NCBI GenBank assembly: GCA_029204225.1
Contig: CM055104.1
Coordinates: forward strand, 38,306,527 to 38,370,526
Origin: Diphasiastrum complanatum
Taxonomy: Eukaryota > Streptophyta > Lycopodiopsida > Lycopodiales > Lycopodiaceae
Length of the DNA: 64,000 bases
Reading direction: 5' to 3'
Made by a program: the position numbers and the translations under genes. Position 1 is the stretch's first letter; the number at the start of each line of letters is the position of its first letter. Shown here piece by piece: positions 51,313 to 61,760 of the stretch. Under the pieces are notes generated by a model. The model made no database searches, was not told the origin of the DNA, and worked only from the letters and a program-made list of their open reading frames with translations.

Positions 51313-52079
51313 AAGAGTTCAATAACTGGATCTAAGTATTATGCAAAGTATCTAAAAATACGCTACTTATGATGCAAGTCCACTTAAAAGTCTGCATGTT
51401 TTTCCCATATCAAGAAGCTCACGATATAAAACAAAAAGGCTACCAATAAAAGGTGGTCATTTGACTTGTCACAAGAGTGAACTGTCGCTGAGAGAAATAA
51501 GCACTAAAGAGCAAAGCCAATCAATTGAAGTCCTACTTCATTGAAACCAAGAGGAAAATAAAAGCTCGTGCTCTCATCTATAATAACAGATAAACATAGT
51601 GCTTTTTTATCTCAGCCCCTCGAGGACTTGTAGGCATCATGAACAAAATACCACGTGAAAGTTGAGCTATCTCCATTCCGACAGTTGTCAGATGAAGCTA
51701 CATTTAGCTGGCTTCAGTACAATACAAGGTAGAACTTTTGATTTTTGAAATGCTTAGATTAAAATCATACATCAAGCATTTCTTTTTCGAGGATCAGAAT
51801 TGTCAACCCAATCCTACTGGTCCAAACTTAGAAATGAACAAGGGTACTGTTGCGATTATATACCCCGCCAATCACTTGCTTACAGTTTCTACAGCTCTGC
51901 TTTTCCATGAATGGTGCCAAACTTTTCAAACTTGCTTTTAAGTACCTTTCATGCTTTTTATCAACAAAGCTTCAAAGTGCTTGATCGCTGAAGCAGTCCA
52001 ACTCGAACATTTCTTAAAAGAAACTTGCTGACTTCAGAAAAGACACCAATCTTTGGGTTGTTAAGACAAGAAAAGCTCT
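51313..52079. other. Unassigned AT-rich sequence
   Basis: No domain recognised; could include upstream exons or leader of the 50360 gene. Confidence 0.3.
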
Positions 52080-53293
52080 ATGCAAAAGAGTCGAAATGTG
52101 AGTTCTTTCAAACCAAACTCAAGTACCTAGGCCATATCATTTCCAATCGCGTGAATGGCCAATTCCGCAAACAATCCGCGATGTGAAATTGCTTCTTGGC
52201 TTCATAGGGTTTTTTCACAAATTCATTATGGACTATGCTATTATAGCATTGCCCTTCACGAATGTTCTTAATGGGGTGAAGAAAAATTGTAGCCACAGAA
52301 AAAGTCCACCTTTAGTTTGGACTAATTTGGAACTCTCAAGCACTGTATTTCTAAGGCTCCAATGTCACACATTGTCAATCCTAATAGACAATTTTTGGTA
52401 GAAATGGATGCTAGCGACTTTGTTATAGAAGAGAGCTACCGGGATAGTACACCAGTTGCATTTGAAAGTAAGAAGTTGGATCCTGCTCAATGTAGGTATT
52501 CTACCTATGAGAAGGAACTTTTTATAATCAATTCATGCATTAAAATTCTGGAGGCATTATTTATATGGTGCCAGATTTATGGTGATGACTGATCACCAAT
52601 CCCTTAAGTACGTTTGTGAAGTTGATGACCTAAGAGGCTACAAAGCCAGCTGGTCAGAACTCATTCAAAAGTTTCAATTCGACATTAAGAATCGTAAAGG
52701 TATGTTGAACAGTGTGTGGCCGATGCCATGCGTCGGATTGGAGAGGTCAATCAGTTATGCTTTTCTGAGATCCAATCTGATTTTTATCTTTAACTTCCAG
52801 ATCTTTGTCGAATCGATGGTTATTTTGGTCTTCTTTGGCTAGATATCCTAGTGGGAAATTCTAGATCTAGTGAAGACCTTGGGATATAGGATCTCAAGAG
52901 TTCTTGAAATGATGAGATTTTTCCATAAGGAATGGCTTGCTTTTTGGAAATGGAAAGATATATGTGTCGGACAGGGAGGACCTCAGGGCCTAAATCCTAC
53001 AAAAATGTCATAACAACCCTTGTGTTGGTCACCCTGGCATACTGAGGACCAAGGTTGCAGTCCGTGTGACCTTGGAAATTCCCATTAAGAAATGGGAAAG
53101 TGATTCAATGGATTTTGCGACTGAACTCCCTAGAACCAGGAAGGGTCATGATGCCATTTGGGTGGTGGTTGACAAGCTAACCACATTGGGCAATTTTCTC
53201 CAACTAAATTTATTGTCTAAGGCATCCTTTTCACACTTAAAGAGCATTTTACCTGGAGATAATCTATTAACTGATGAAAATGTTCTTTTTTAA
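52080..53293 (+). mobile_element. Ty3/gypsy relic, RT end, RNase H and integrase start
   Basis: Plus strand with frameshifts: CEFFQTKLKYLGHIISNRVN near 52100, SIGFFHKFIMDYAIIALPFT near 52200, then RNase H VEMDASDFVIEESYRDSTPV, AQCRYSTYEKELFII and MVMTDHQSLKYV (52390-52620). An HHCC-like NPCVGHPGILRTKVAV lies near 53020 and integrase KKWESDSMDFATELPRTRKG, HDAIWVVVDKLTTLGNFLQL at 53085-53210. It stops at about 53290. Confidence 0.92.
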
Positions 53294-53719
53294 GAACATG
53301 GGTAGGCAATGCATGGACCTACGAGAGAATTGGTTAGGAGATAGATATTTGTGGAACCATTTGCTCTGTGAGTACCTCGTTGTGGGGCATAGTTGCCCTC
53401 TCAGTGATGCTACCTAGCAAACCGAACAATGCTTGCATCTACAACACCTAGGCCATCACATGTGGAAGGGGTTGCTTGATGAGAGAAGGAATGCTATTGA
53501 TGTTACATCCGTGATCACAAAGGATTCTTCTAAAATTATGAATATCAATCATAAAAATGGTGACAAGATTGTAGATTGATATTACACACTGCATTCTTAA
53601 GCAAGGGATTACCATTAGGGTATTCAGTAATATCAAGAACCATAATTTTTCCTTTCTTATATTAAAAGTCAAAACTAGCTAAATACTGAGATTGAAGTCA
53701 ATCCTCCAAAAGGTCTAAC

Positions 53720-53836
53720 CTGTGCATATTCTGCCCCTGGATCATAGACATTGTCGTCTGATTGCGTCAGTCCACAATGTGGGTGTGAATTTGTTGCCGG
53801 ATTCAAAACATTGTGCCGCAGCCAATCTTCGGCTCT
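53720..53836 (-). CDS. Candidate exon of an unrecognised gene
   Basis: Acceptor GGGATTTTAACAG and donor GCACAG|GTTAGACC bracket 117 nt on the minus strand. One phase reads AEDWLRHNVLNPATNSHPHC then GLTQSDDNVYDPGAEYAQ without a stop. A second phase is also open for 30 codons and then stops, giving a possible protein end. The splice sites look good but I do not recognise the peptide in either phase. Confidence 0.4.
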
Positions 53837-54131
53837 GTTAAAATCCCAGAACTTATAAAAACTTAATTAACAGGGTGAACAGGACTCTAGAAGTATCCTG
53901 CAGTAAGTAAATAATGCAGTCTAGAACTATTCAAGGGGCGTGCTTGTCACATTTAGATCACAATGCCTTTCATGAGACCTGACAAAAAGTCTTCAAAATC
54001 ATATTCATTCAAACAACCTCAAGCAATATGTTAGGCAAAAATCCACTGCTTTCATGGCCTCCATCTCAATAGCAAAGCCATTCTAGCAACTTATGAAAAT
54101 GCTAGATTTAGCTTCCTTAAGATTTCTAGCG

Positions 54132-54219
54132 AAGGGTATATAAACCTCACCTGGCTCGTGAATGAATAGAAATGTGCTGGGTAGAAGCCCATCCATGTGG
54201 AGCCTCTTGCACTGAAATT
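54132..54219 (-). CDS. Candidate exon of an unrecognised gene
   Basis: Acceptor ATTCAAAAATTTCAG and donor GAGCCAG|GTGAGG on the minus strand bracket about 88 nt. The phase reading QEAPHGWASTQHISIHSRAR joins the 53720 exon in its fully open phase; another reading GSTWMGFYPAHFYSFTSQ joins the alternative phase. Both are possible, so the protein is undetermined. Confidence 0.35.
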
Positions 54220-54573
54220 TTTGAATCTTCACAACAAGAAAAACTGGGCTGAGAGTTGTCAAATTTGACGTTAAACTATTGTAAAAAAATACTTTGAACC
54301 ATGGCATTTTCTGTATGTAATTCCAACTACAAGCCATATAAGAAAAGAGAAGAAAGACACATCACCACTTCAATTTTTGGGACTTTAAATGCTCTATCCA
54401 ACAGAAGACACAATTTTTGACTACGTGTGTAAGCTTTGTGTTTTCAACAAATGCATCAATGAGCATATAAAAGCATCTTAAATAACAGATTCAGATCCAC
54501 CTAGGGCGATGATGATAGCAGAAAATGAGGAATCCATGAAAAGCTTCTTACCAGCCCCACATAGAGAAGACCT

Positions 54574-54977
54574 TTCTAGGACCATTGACAACAGAATGGA
54601 ACAGCTAGACGTGCAGACAACTTTTGCACTCTGCAAAAGAATGTAAATACTAGAGTCGCGGAGTAGCTGCAGCCAAATGTTCACCCGGGCCTTCAATCTT
54701 GAATCAACACACCAACACAAATTGAATTCATTTCTGCAACCTTAGCTTCATTAAACCTCAAAGACAACGGTTTCATAACACCGGACAGGGAAGGTGAGGA
54801 GGAAGACTCTGACCCGAGGGGTTTCCGCCCTAAGTGGCCCAGGCCGAGCACAAGAGCCCCAATGCCATAGGGATAAGGTGGAACCTCCCGAGGACCCGAG
54901 GTTCTCCAATGTAATGTCAGGTGGCTCAGAAGTTGGCTGGGATTGGTAGACAAATCCACGGGGTGGCTGAGCAAAAA
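54574..54977 (-). other. GC-richer segment with possible exons
   Basis: Minus strand: acceptor GGTATTTTTTGCTCAG near 54977 leads into a segment open in two phases (PPRGFVYQSQPTSEPPDITL or HPVDLSTNPSQLLSHLTLHW). A smaller exon-like piece follows acceptor ATTCTTTTGCAG near 54630 and ends GAAAG|GTCTTC near 54574. Composition differs from the AT-rich surroundings. Not recognised. Confidence 0.3.
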
Positions 54978-55947
54978 ATACCATTTTCAACAGAGTTTCG
55001 TTATGGGAGGTGCCTATAACATGAAAGAATAAACTCCAACTAACATTAAATAGAAGTAAAAATGCTCTCAGTATAATACTGTGCACAAGCTAACGTAGCT
55101 TGCAATCAGATAACGTCGATGCATGCTAGACTAACTATAGGTTATATATTATCGGTGCATTGCATACACTTTGATTCCAGTCGCTTTTGTCACAGAGATG
55201 AAAACAAATAGCAGAGAGCTTCAATTAACACTAAGTTTTAAGCAGTGGAAAACGAATGGCTTCACAGAAAATGACAAACACAACCTCCCTGATTACATCT
55301 GATGTATTTTTGCACGTGCTTAAAACAACAAAAAGCTTTTTCCACGAAGATCCAAGATCTGGCTGTTGATTACACAAAAACCCTTCAGTAGCAGAGTCCG
55401 ATAAGATTGGTTACTGTGTCCAGGAGGAAGGGTTAGGCTCTAGTTGGACAAGAGTGACCACTGTTTTACACAAAGAAGACCCAGGCGCAAATCCAGGTTG
55501 CTACAGAAAGGGACACTTTCGTGCCAACGGGGCTTATTCGCACTACAAATTTTCGTTCCACCATTTGGATTTTTTGTCACTTGGCGATCATGGAAACGTG
55601 GCAAAATCTGAACAAATTCTCTCAGTGGCAGAATTCAAATCATATTGTGCAAGTAAGATACGAGGCCTTGGAGCCTAATGTTCCAAGGCTTGGCTATACC
55701 TATCAGTGAATGTGTAAATATTGTACATAATGATGCTAACATTTACTTTGTAAATATATGGATTTAATGTTCAGTATATAGATTGTACATCATCATGGTA
55801 GTGCAATAGATATGGTTGCAATATAAAGAAATCTGATAGTAGACGTTGAAGGAATAACATGAATGACGATTCGCTACGCAAGCTCTGCTGCCAAGCCAAT
55901 AGTAAACTGACCTTTCACAATAAATTTCTCTGATAGGATCAAGAACA

Positions 55948-56571
55948 CCTCAGAAAGGCTTAGAGAAAATCCTTATTGACCACGTAGAGGTCGCTAAGTT
56001 GAAATTCTTGTTTTTCTTGTCTTTCAGAGCAACAAGAATCCGCTGTAGCATGAAGGCCTCCTTTCTTGCGTTGCTTTCAAAGAACGTGAGGTGATTAATA
56101 GATAATACTATGCAGTCTTAACATTATCGTAGTCTTCTTGAACGGAAGAAAACAACCTCAGCAGGGCCAAGAAGAATTCTTCATGCATCACGTTGAGGTC
56201 GCCAAGTAGCAGTGCTTGCTTTTCGTGCTCTATGGGAGCAAGAATCGGCTGCAGTGTGATGGCCTCCTTTCTTGCTTTTCTTTCAAGGCACGTGAGATGA
56301 CTGCGCGATAATATGATGCAGCATTAACATTGTCCTGATCTTCCTGAACAAACAAAACAACCTCAGAAGGGCAAAAAGAAAATCCTTATGCACCACGTTC
56401 AGGTCGAAAGTTGAAACGGATGCTTTTTATGTGGTCTTTGGGAGCCAAATTGGCACGAACTTAAAGGCCTCCTTTCTTGCTGGCCTTCCAAGGCACGTGA
56501 GATGATTGAACGATAATATTATGAAGCTTGAATGTTATCGTAATCGTCTATAACAGACGGACAAAAAATCC
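55948..56571. repeat. Three-copy tandem repeat of about 207 bp
   Basis: Units 55948-56155, 56156-56360 and 56361-56571 each start CCTCAG. They contain ACC/CACGT[TA][GC]AGGTCG, GGCCTCCTTTCTTGC, [GA]ACGTGAG[GA]TGA and CGATAATA[TC]TATG, in that order. Copies 2 and 3 have CACGTG (56289-56294, 56494-56499); copy 1 has AACGTG. Confidence 0.92.
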
Positions 56572-57252
56572 ACCTCAAATTCGCAGGCCATGACAAGGGA
56601 GACCAAACGCATATTATCATGCCTATGCTCCTTCTGATAAGAACGTTTTCAAGATTGGACTACATTTTTCAAGATCAGGCTGTAAAGGATTGACTCCTTC
56701 GTAACTACGGCTGCGTGCGTATTTTCAAGCAAAAATAATGATTCCTTCAACTTCATATATAAGGATGGCTCTTTAAAAAAATTTCCTCTGTCCTATTTAT
56801 GGCTGCCTGAGTAATTTTGAACAAAAATAATCATTCCTTCAACTTCGCATATAACAATGGCTTTCAGCCTTAAATGTTGGAATATTTCTCAAGAATCGTG
56901 TCAAAAGCATTAGATGATAAGAAAACAAAAACCAATCAGAAATTCATGCAAATGACGTCGAATATGAAAAGCGAGTGATTCCACAGGAGAGGCAGAGATG
57001 TCATTATATGAGTATATCCAGCAGAAATCGATCATAGACAACGACAAAGAATCGGTTCGTCGATGAGAAAAATGTGAATTGAGCTAAATACCTTCTGGAG
57101 GTGACTGCCAGAGGCTCTTGCAAGCCTCAAAATAGCATGCTAACACCTTTCACATTCTCTTTAACTCACCGTACTCAAGCCTCCCTGTGCCACACAGCCC
57201 AGGGTGGCATTTAGCTCCACCCGAAAAATGTGTGCACAGAATTCAGTCAAAA

Positions 57253-57690
57253 CAGAAAGAAGATGGCATAAATAGGAGATCAAAAGAACCAGAGCATGAG
57301 AACAACATTGACTCCAAACAGAAACAAGAAAGCATAAATACGAGATCAAAACCAAGAGAGCAGAAGAGCAGAATCAGCTCAAAACAGAAACAAGATAGAA
57401 TAAATACGAGATCACAAGAAAGACAGCGTAAAGCAGAATCAACTCAAAACAGAAACAAGATAGAATAAATACGAGATCACAAGAAAGACAGCATAAAGCA
57501 GAATCAACTCAAAACAGAAACAAGATAGAATAAATACGAGATCACAAGAAAGACAGCATAAAGCAGAATCAGCTCACAACAGAAACAAGATACAGTATAA
57601 ATACGAGATCAAAAGCAGCAACAAAGATTAGAGCAGTCTCAACTCAAAACAGAAACAAGAGACCATCAATACAACAAAATCAAAAATAAA
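57253..57690. repeat. Seven-copy tandem repeat of about 65 bp
   Basis: CAGAAA[CG]AAG recurs at 57253, 57319, 57385, 57450, 57515, 57580 and 57650. The unit is CAGAAACAAGATAGAATAAA followed by TACGAGATCACAAGAAAGAC and AGCATAAAGCAGAATCAACT-type sequence. The copies starting 57385-57515 are nearly identical, the outer ones diverged. In one frame the 66-bp outer units read as SKQKQxxINTRS repeats, but the 65-bp units break the frame, so it is not a coding repeat. Confidence 0.94.
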
Positions 57691-57719
57691 AAACAGAAAA
57701 TGAAGAGCAAATCCACCTG

Positions 57720-57905
57720 GAATCAACGCAAGAGTCCAAACCTCCAAAGAATGAGAGATGCAGCAGCAGCGCAGTCAGTGCTAGTGCCACCAGGCCGCCA
57801 GGATCGTATCAGCACGCAGCCATGCACAAGAGAGAGCACAGAGCTCGTTCTCTCCGTCGCAGGACAGACAAAGCCGACAACACAGAATAAATTTCTTTCT
57901 CAAAA
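57720..57905 (-). other. Possible 5' leader exon of a minus-strand gene
   Basis: GC-richer, CT-rich on the minus strand, ending at a donor-like GATTCCAG|GTGGAT near 57717, next to the G-box region. It could be the leader exon of the unrecognised gene whose candidate exons lie at 53720-54977. No direct proof. Confidence 0.3.
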
Positions 57906-57909
57906 CTCC

Positions 57910-58350
57910 TAAAGCCACGTCAGATTCTAGGGCGTCGACCACTACCCTAACCTCTAGGTCTACTTGACTGACCACTGACACGTATGCCACGTGGATGAAA
58001 TATCACATAGCTGGTCACGTGTAATTGGCTATCGTCGAACTAAGTACGCACGGGAGCCCTAAAATGCTATTAGGTTTTCAAGAGCTGACCTAGAAAGGGG
58101 TCAAACCCTAAAAGGGCGACTGATATTCCACGTTGGGGGTATGTTTTATATAGCTGATTGTGATGTATAACTGGCTACCCTTCGCATTGAACGCTCTCAG
58201 AAACCCTAAACGGAATTAGGTCCATCTGACCGTCGGATATTCTCAACGGCGCAGATTTTTCTTCTCTAGTATCGGTAGGCAGCAGAAAGGAGACACGTGT
58301 GCATTGTGGACACGTGTTAGACATCCAATTGTGGTGATTTAAAATCTGGT
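57910..58350. promoter_or_regulatory. Promoter-like region with a G-box cluster
   Basis: CACGTG occurs at 57988-57993 (in CCACGTGG), 58016-58021, 58294-58299 and 58311-58316. CCACGTCA lies at 57915 and telo-box-like AAACCCTAAA at about 58104 and 58202. Such ACGT-core clusters bind plant bZIP/bHLH factors. An imperfect duplication with 143-bp period (TAGCTG... at 58008 and 58151, each with a CCCTAAA and ATTAGG) lies inside. It could serve a minus-strand gene to the left. Confidence 0.5.
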
Positions 58351-58367
58351 CGTGCCTACTAAGTGCC

Positions 58368-58649
58368 ATGGGACAAGTTGCGCAGGCCTTCTCCCGCCGT
58401 ATGACTGGCGCGACTGCGTTCTCCCGCCGTATTTCTGCCTCTCATTCTTTTTCTTTTGGAGGGCCGAATTTGAAGCTTGACGGGCGCCTTGAGCCCTGCA
58501 AACCGTCAAATTGCAAGGTGACTCAACCCTCTACCCTCTCCCTTTTCACACAGCAGTCAAAAATTGCTTTGGGGGTGGCCTCTGGGGAGGGCCCATGGGC
58601 CTTGTATAAAGGCCCAAGAGGGCCGCGTTTGGGCCTGGCGCACCCTTGA
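58368..58649 (+). CDS. Unrecognised open frame right of the G-box region
   Basis: 93 codons, start MGQVAQAFSRRMTGATAFSR, with an Arg/Ser-rich N-terminus and a Ser/Gly/Pro-rich rest. It lies in a locally GC-rich block 50 bp beyond the last G-box. There is no known domain; it may be a small gene, a first exon, or chance. Confidence 0.25.
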   Translation: MGQVAQAFSRRMTGATAFSRRISASHSFSFGGPNLKLDGRLEPCKPSNCKVTQPSTLSLFTQQSKIALGVASGEGPWALYKGPRGPRLGLAHP

Positions 58650-61550
58650 TGCAACTAGTGTCAGTGTCACTGCTCGAGTCGTTGCCTAAGCCATCTCAGT
58701 GCTCGTCAAAAATCTACTGGGATGCAAAAATTTGCAAGGACCCACCAACACAAATTCGTGGCGTATGGATCTGCACCCGCCAACACAATTGCACTTTTTT
58801 GGTGGGCACTCGAATCCATCGATACCCACCAAACACATGAGGTAAGGGTATTAGTTTTAGTTTCATTGGGCAAAAGAGATTTGTAAGCATTGCTTATGGG
58901 ATAATATCCCAAGTTGCCCGGGCACCACATTGTTCGTGGTTGCTCGAGGGTACAAATTTAAAATACAAAATGTGTGGCCAAGAATGCATCGGGCCCAAAC
59001 GAGTGTGTGCCTTTAGGGTATAACAGGGTGGGGTGGACAATCCAAGGGCCTTTTGCTTTTTGGGTCCCCTAGCTTGGGGAACTGAGCTTGTCAAAACTCC
59101 CTTCCTAGATGAAAACTTTGCACAAAATGTGCGTGTTTCATTCACACACAAGTTTTGTCCCCAACTTCTCTCAAGGTACATCCACAATACAAAGAAAAAT
59201 GGAAGACTTGGCAATAATAAGAAATGTGTGCATTTCAACTCACCTCACATAAGGGCCTATAATAGCTCAACACTTTCTCCACTTAATCTTTTAAACTCAA
59301 AAAGCTTTTGGACAAATGTTGAAAACATCTCTAGATTTGAAAGGTTTGTCCAAATATCCAACTTAAATTGTGTTTGGTTCATTACACCAATTTACAAAGA
59401 AAAATAAAAAATTTGACATTATGTGAGGCAAAGTCCCAGTAGAGTGCAATGTAAGGTCCCTCGGACAAGGCATGGTCCACGCAAGAGGGAAGGCTCAAGA
59501 TCTCATGCTTCACTTATTTGGTCCCATGTGATCTTTCTTGTCCAGTTTACAAATCTTATGGAATTTGAATGCGACAATTGTCCAGGTGACTTTCTTTTAT
59601 AATAAAAGCTTGAAGTGGGTTTGTAGTGACACATTTCACTAAAAGGTATATGTGATACGTGTCAATTAGTGAACGACGTACACTTTGCAAAAGGTTTGAG
59701 TGTCTATTTAGTACTTACAAAAACCCAAGAGTTTTCTTGTACTTGCAAAATTCTAAGGGAGAAGTACAAAATTCTAAGGGAGAAGCCATGTTAGCGCATC
59801 TTGTGGGTTGGGTCCAAAGGTTTGTTTTAGATCAAAAGTTTGCTCATTTTTCAAGAGAAAAATCTTTGTATAAGTGAAAAGACCTTGAACTTTGTTTGCA
59901 AATAAAGCCCCTCCCCTTTTTAATATTAAACTTTAGAACCACCACACTAAGGTCAATGTGCCAATCAAAATCCACCAATAAAAAAAATTGATACAAGTTT
60001 CATGAGATCTAATGAGCATGATGCAAAATGCATCTTGAGATTTGAATTCTAGTGACACTCAAATGAGAGGTATAAGTAAGGGGTTGGCAAATTGACACCC
60101 ATATAGTATGAGCCCACCCTAATCCTTCCAAAAACTATACTTGATTTGTCCCTACACTTGAAAGAGGGCTAACACCTCATGTGCCAATTTGTGGCGACTC
60201 AAGCATAATTTTGAAAAGGAGTGAGTCCCCAGAAATTATATACACCAATCTAGACCGACCAAGGGGGCACAACAAGTTACTATCTTTAGTCTAAAGTTGG
60301 CCTAGGTTTTACTCTTTTGCAAACAAAATGACAACATACTACAAATAAAAGTATTTAATCGTATTGATCAACTATTGAGTGAAGTCATGGTGGTAGTCCC
60401 CAATGAACGTATCGAAAGGGGAAATCATAGATCTAGAATTTCCTTCTAACTAGCAAAAGGGCACACCGCAAAAAAAAAAATTGGAGGTCAACATCAATAT
60501 AATTGTAAGCATTCAAAGATATTGTGCACATCCTCACAATGGATATGGTAGTGTTGCTCCCAAAAACAATGAGACTATTATGAGTTGGTTAAATAGTCCA
60601 AAGTAATCTAATTCTGGAAAACCTCCCATGAAGTGAGGTGCCATCAACCCTTGGACTATTGTCATCAAAAATTGTAGATTCTATAAAGTGAGGTGTCATC
60701 AACCGTTGGACTATTCTTACCAAAGATTTTAGATGCCAAACCGAGAAGAGGGAGCATGAACTTCGCATCTCTTCAAAAATGATCAAGATGGCTATGCTGT
60801 ATTTGGGTTGCAAAAGGGGAATAATTGGCAAGATAAAGAGAGCCATTAGAAATGTAGAGGGAGGGAGTGGGTAAGAATACCATAAACAAAAATCCTAAGC
60901 TTATTTTGGGAAACTTACTTAAAATTTTAAAATGCCTTTTCCAAGTATTTTATGTATCATTTCTAGTCCATTTGGAGTTGAGCACAAAGTACAGAAAAGG
61001 GGGTCTCTTTATGCAAGGTGGAGTATGTATGAAAATAATAGGGGTCAAGGATGTTCCAATTATCGCATTGAAAGGTGGATAATCTTGACAAAAATGACAA
61101 GTTTGGGTTAAGGAGAGAAGATTCTCTACTAGTGAGATCAAGGTTGGTGGGGCACTAGCAAGGTGACGAAAGAAGATATTGCCCTCAAAGGTGGGGAAAG
61201 AGACAATCCCCACAAAGAATTGTGAGAGACTTTGCAAATGCCAACTTAGGCCAATGTGTTATTGTCAAAGATTTGCAAATAACAACTTAGGCCAACATTA
61301 ATAATGTTAATTTAGGCAAATGTGGTAATTTTCACATTATGGGAGTTTGTGCACATGGTAAAGCAAAATGCCAAATTAAGAAAATATGTGAGGCCAACTT
61401 AGGAAGATAATATTGTGCAAACTCGAGGTCAACTTTGGAGTGCTACATAGATTACTACATTCTATTGGCTACATTCGCCAATGTCTCATCTTGACCACTG
61501 ATGACAATGTAAGATTAGGGTGCAACTTGCACATTAGGTTAGGCTTTGAG
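58650..61550. other. AT-rich region with short duplications
   Basis: No coding domain recognised. A 21-bp perfect-but-one duplication [GA]CAAAATTCTAAGGGAGAAG lies at 59744-59785. A roughly 55-bp duplication starts AAGTGAGGTG[CT]CATCAACC at 60631 and 60686. AACTTAGGCCAA recurs near 61244, 61279 and 61395. Confidence 0.5.
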
Positions 61551-61760
61551 GATGAAACTTACCCTCCATACTGTGTTTATATAGGGCTTAGCCCATTCTT
61601 TTCTATTATTGAAATAGAGAGTGTATTCCTTTCATGACTCTTTTTATTTGTTGTATTGTGGAGAGATAGTAGGAGAGGAGGAGGCCATTGCTTCATGAGA
61701 AAGTGTTGTGATATTTTTCATGTAATGTATATGGGCACCTCAATAAAGGTTATTGGCACC
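61551..61760 (+). mobile_element. Possible LTR-like promoter/terminator segment
   Basis: A TATATAGGGCTTAGCCC sequence at about 61579 and a CAATAAAGG at about 61741 have the spacing of an LTR TATA box and polyadenylation signal. LTR ends, primer site and coding region were not found, so this is only a suggestion. Confidence 0.2.

Noticed and set aside
54751-55086. Possible frameshifted ELMO-like or membrane protein
   Set aside because: A brief resemblance in one phase (QKLSARLAVPF) did not extend to neighbouring motifs; not enough to name a family.
57187-57468. 93-codon frame with SKQKQ...INTRS repeats
   Set aside because: The repeat period changes from 66 to 65 bp, so the frame is lost in later copies; a DNA minisatellite rather than a coding repeat.
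58368-58649. Plus-strand frame as a confident gene driven by the G-box region
   Set aside because: No recognisable domain, short, and in a GC-rich block where chance open frames are longer; kept only as low confidence.
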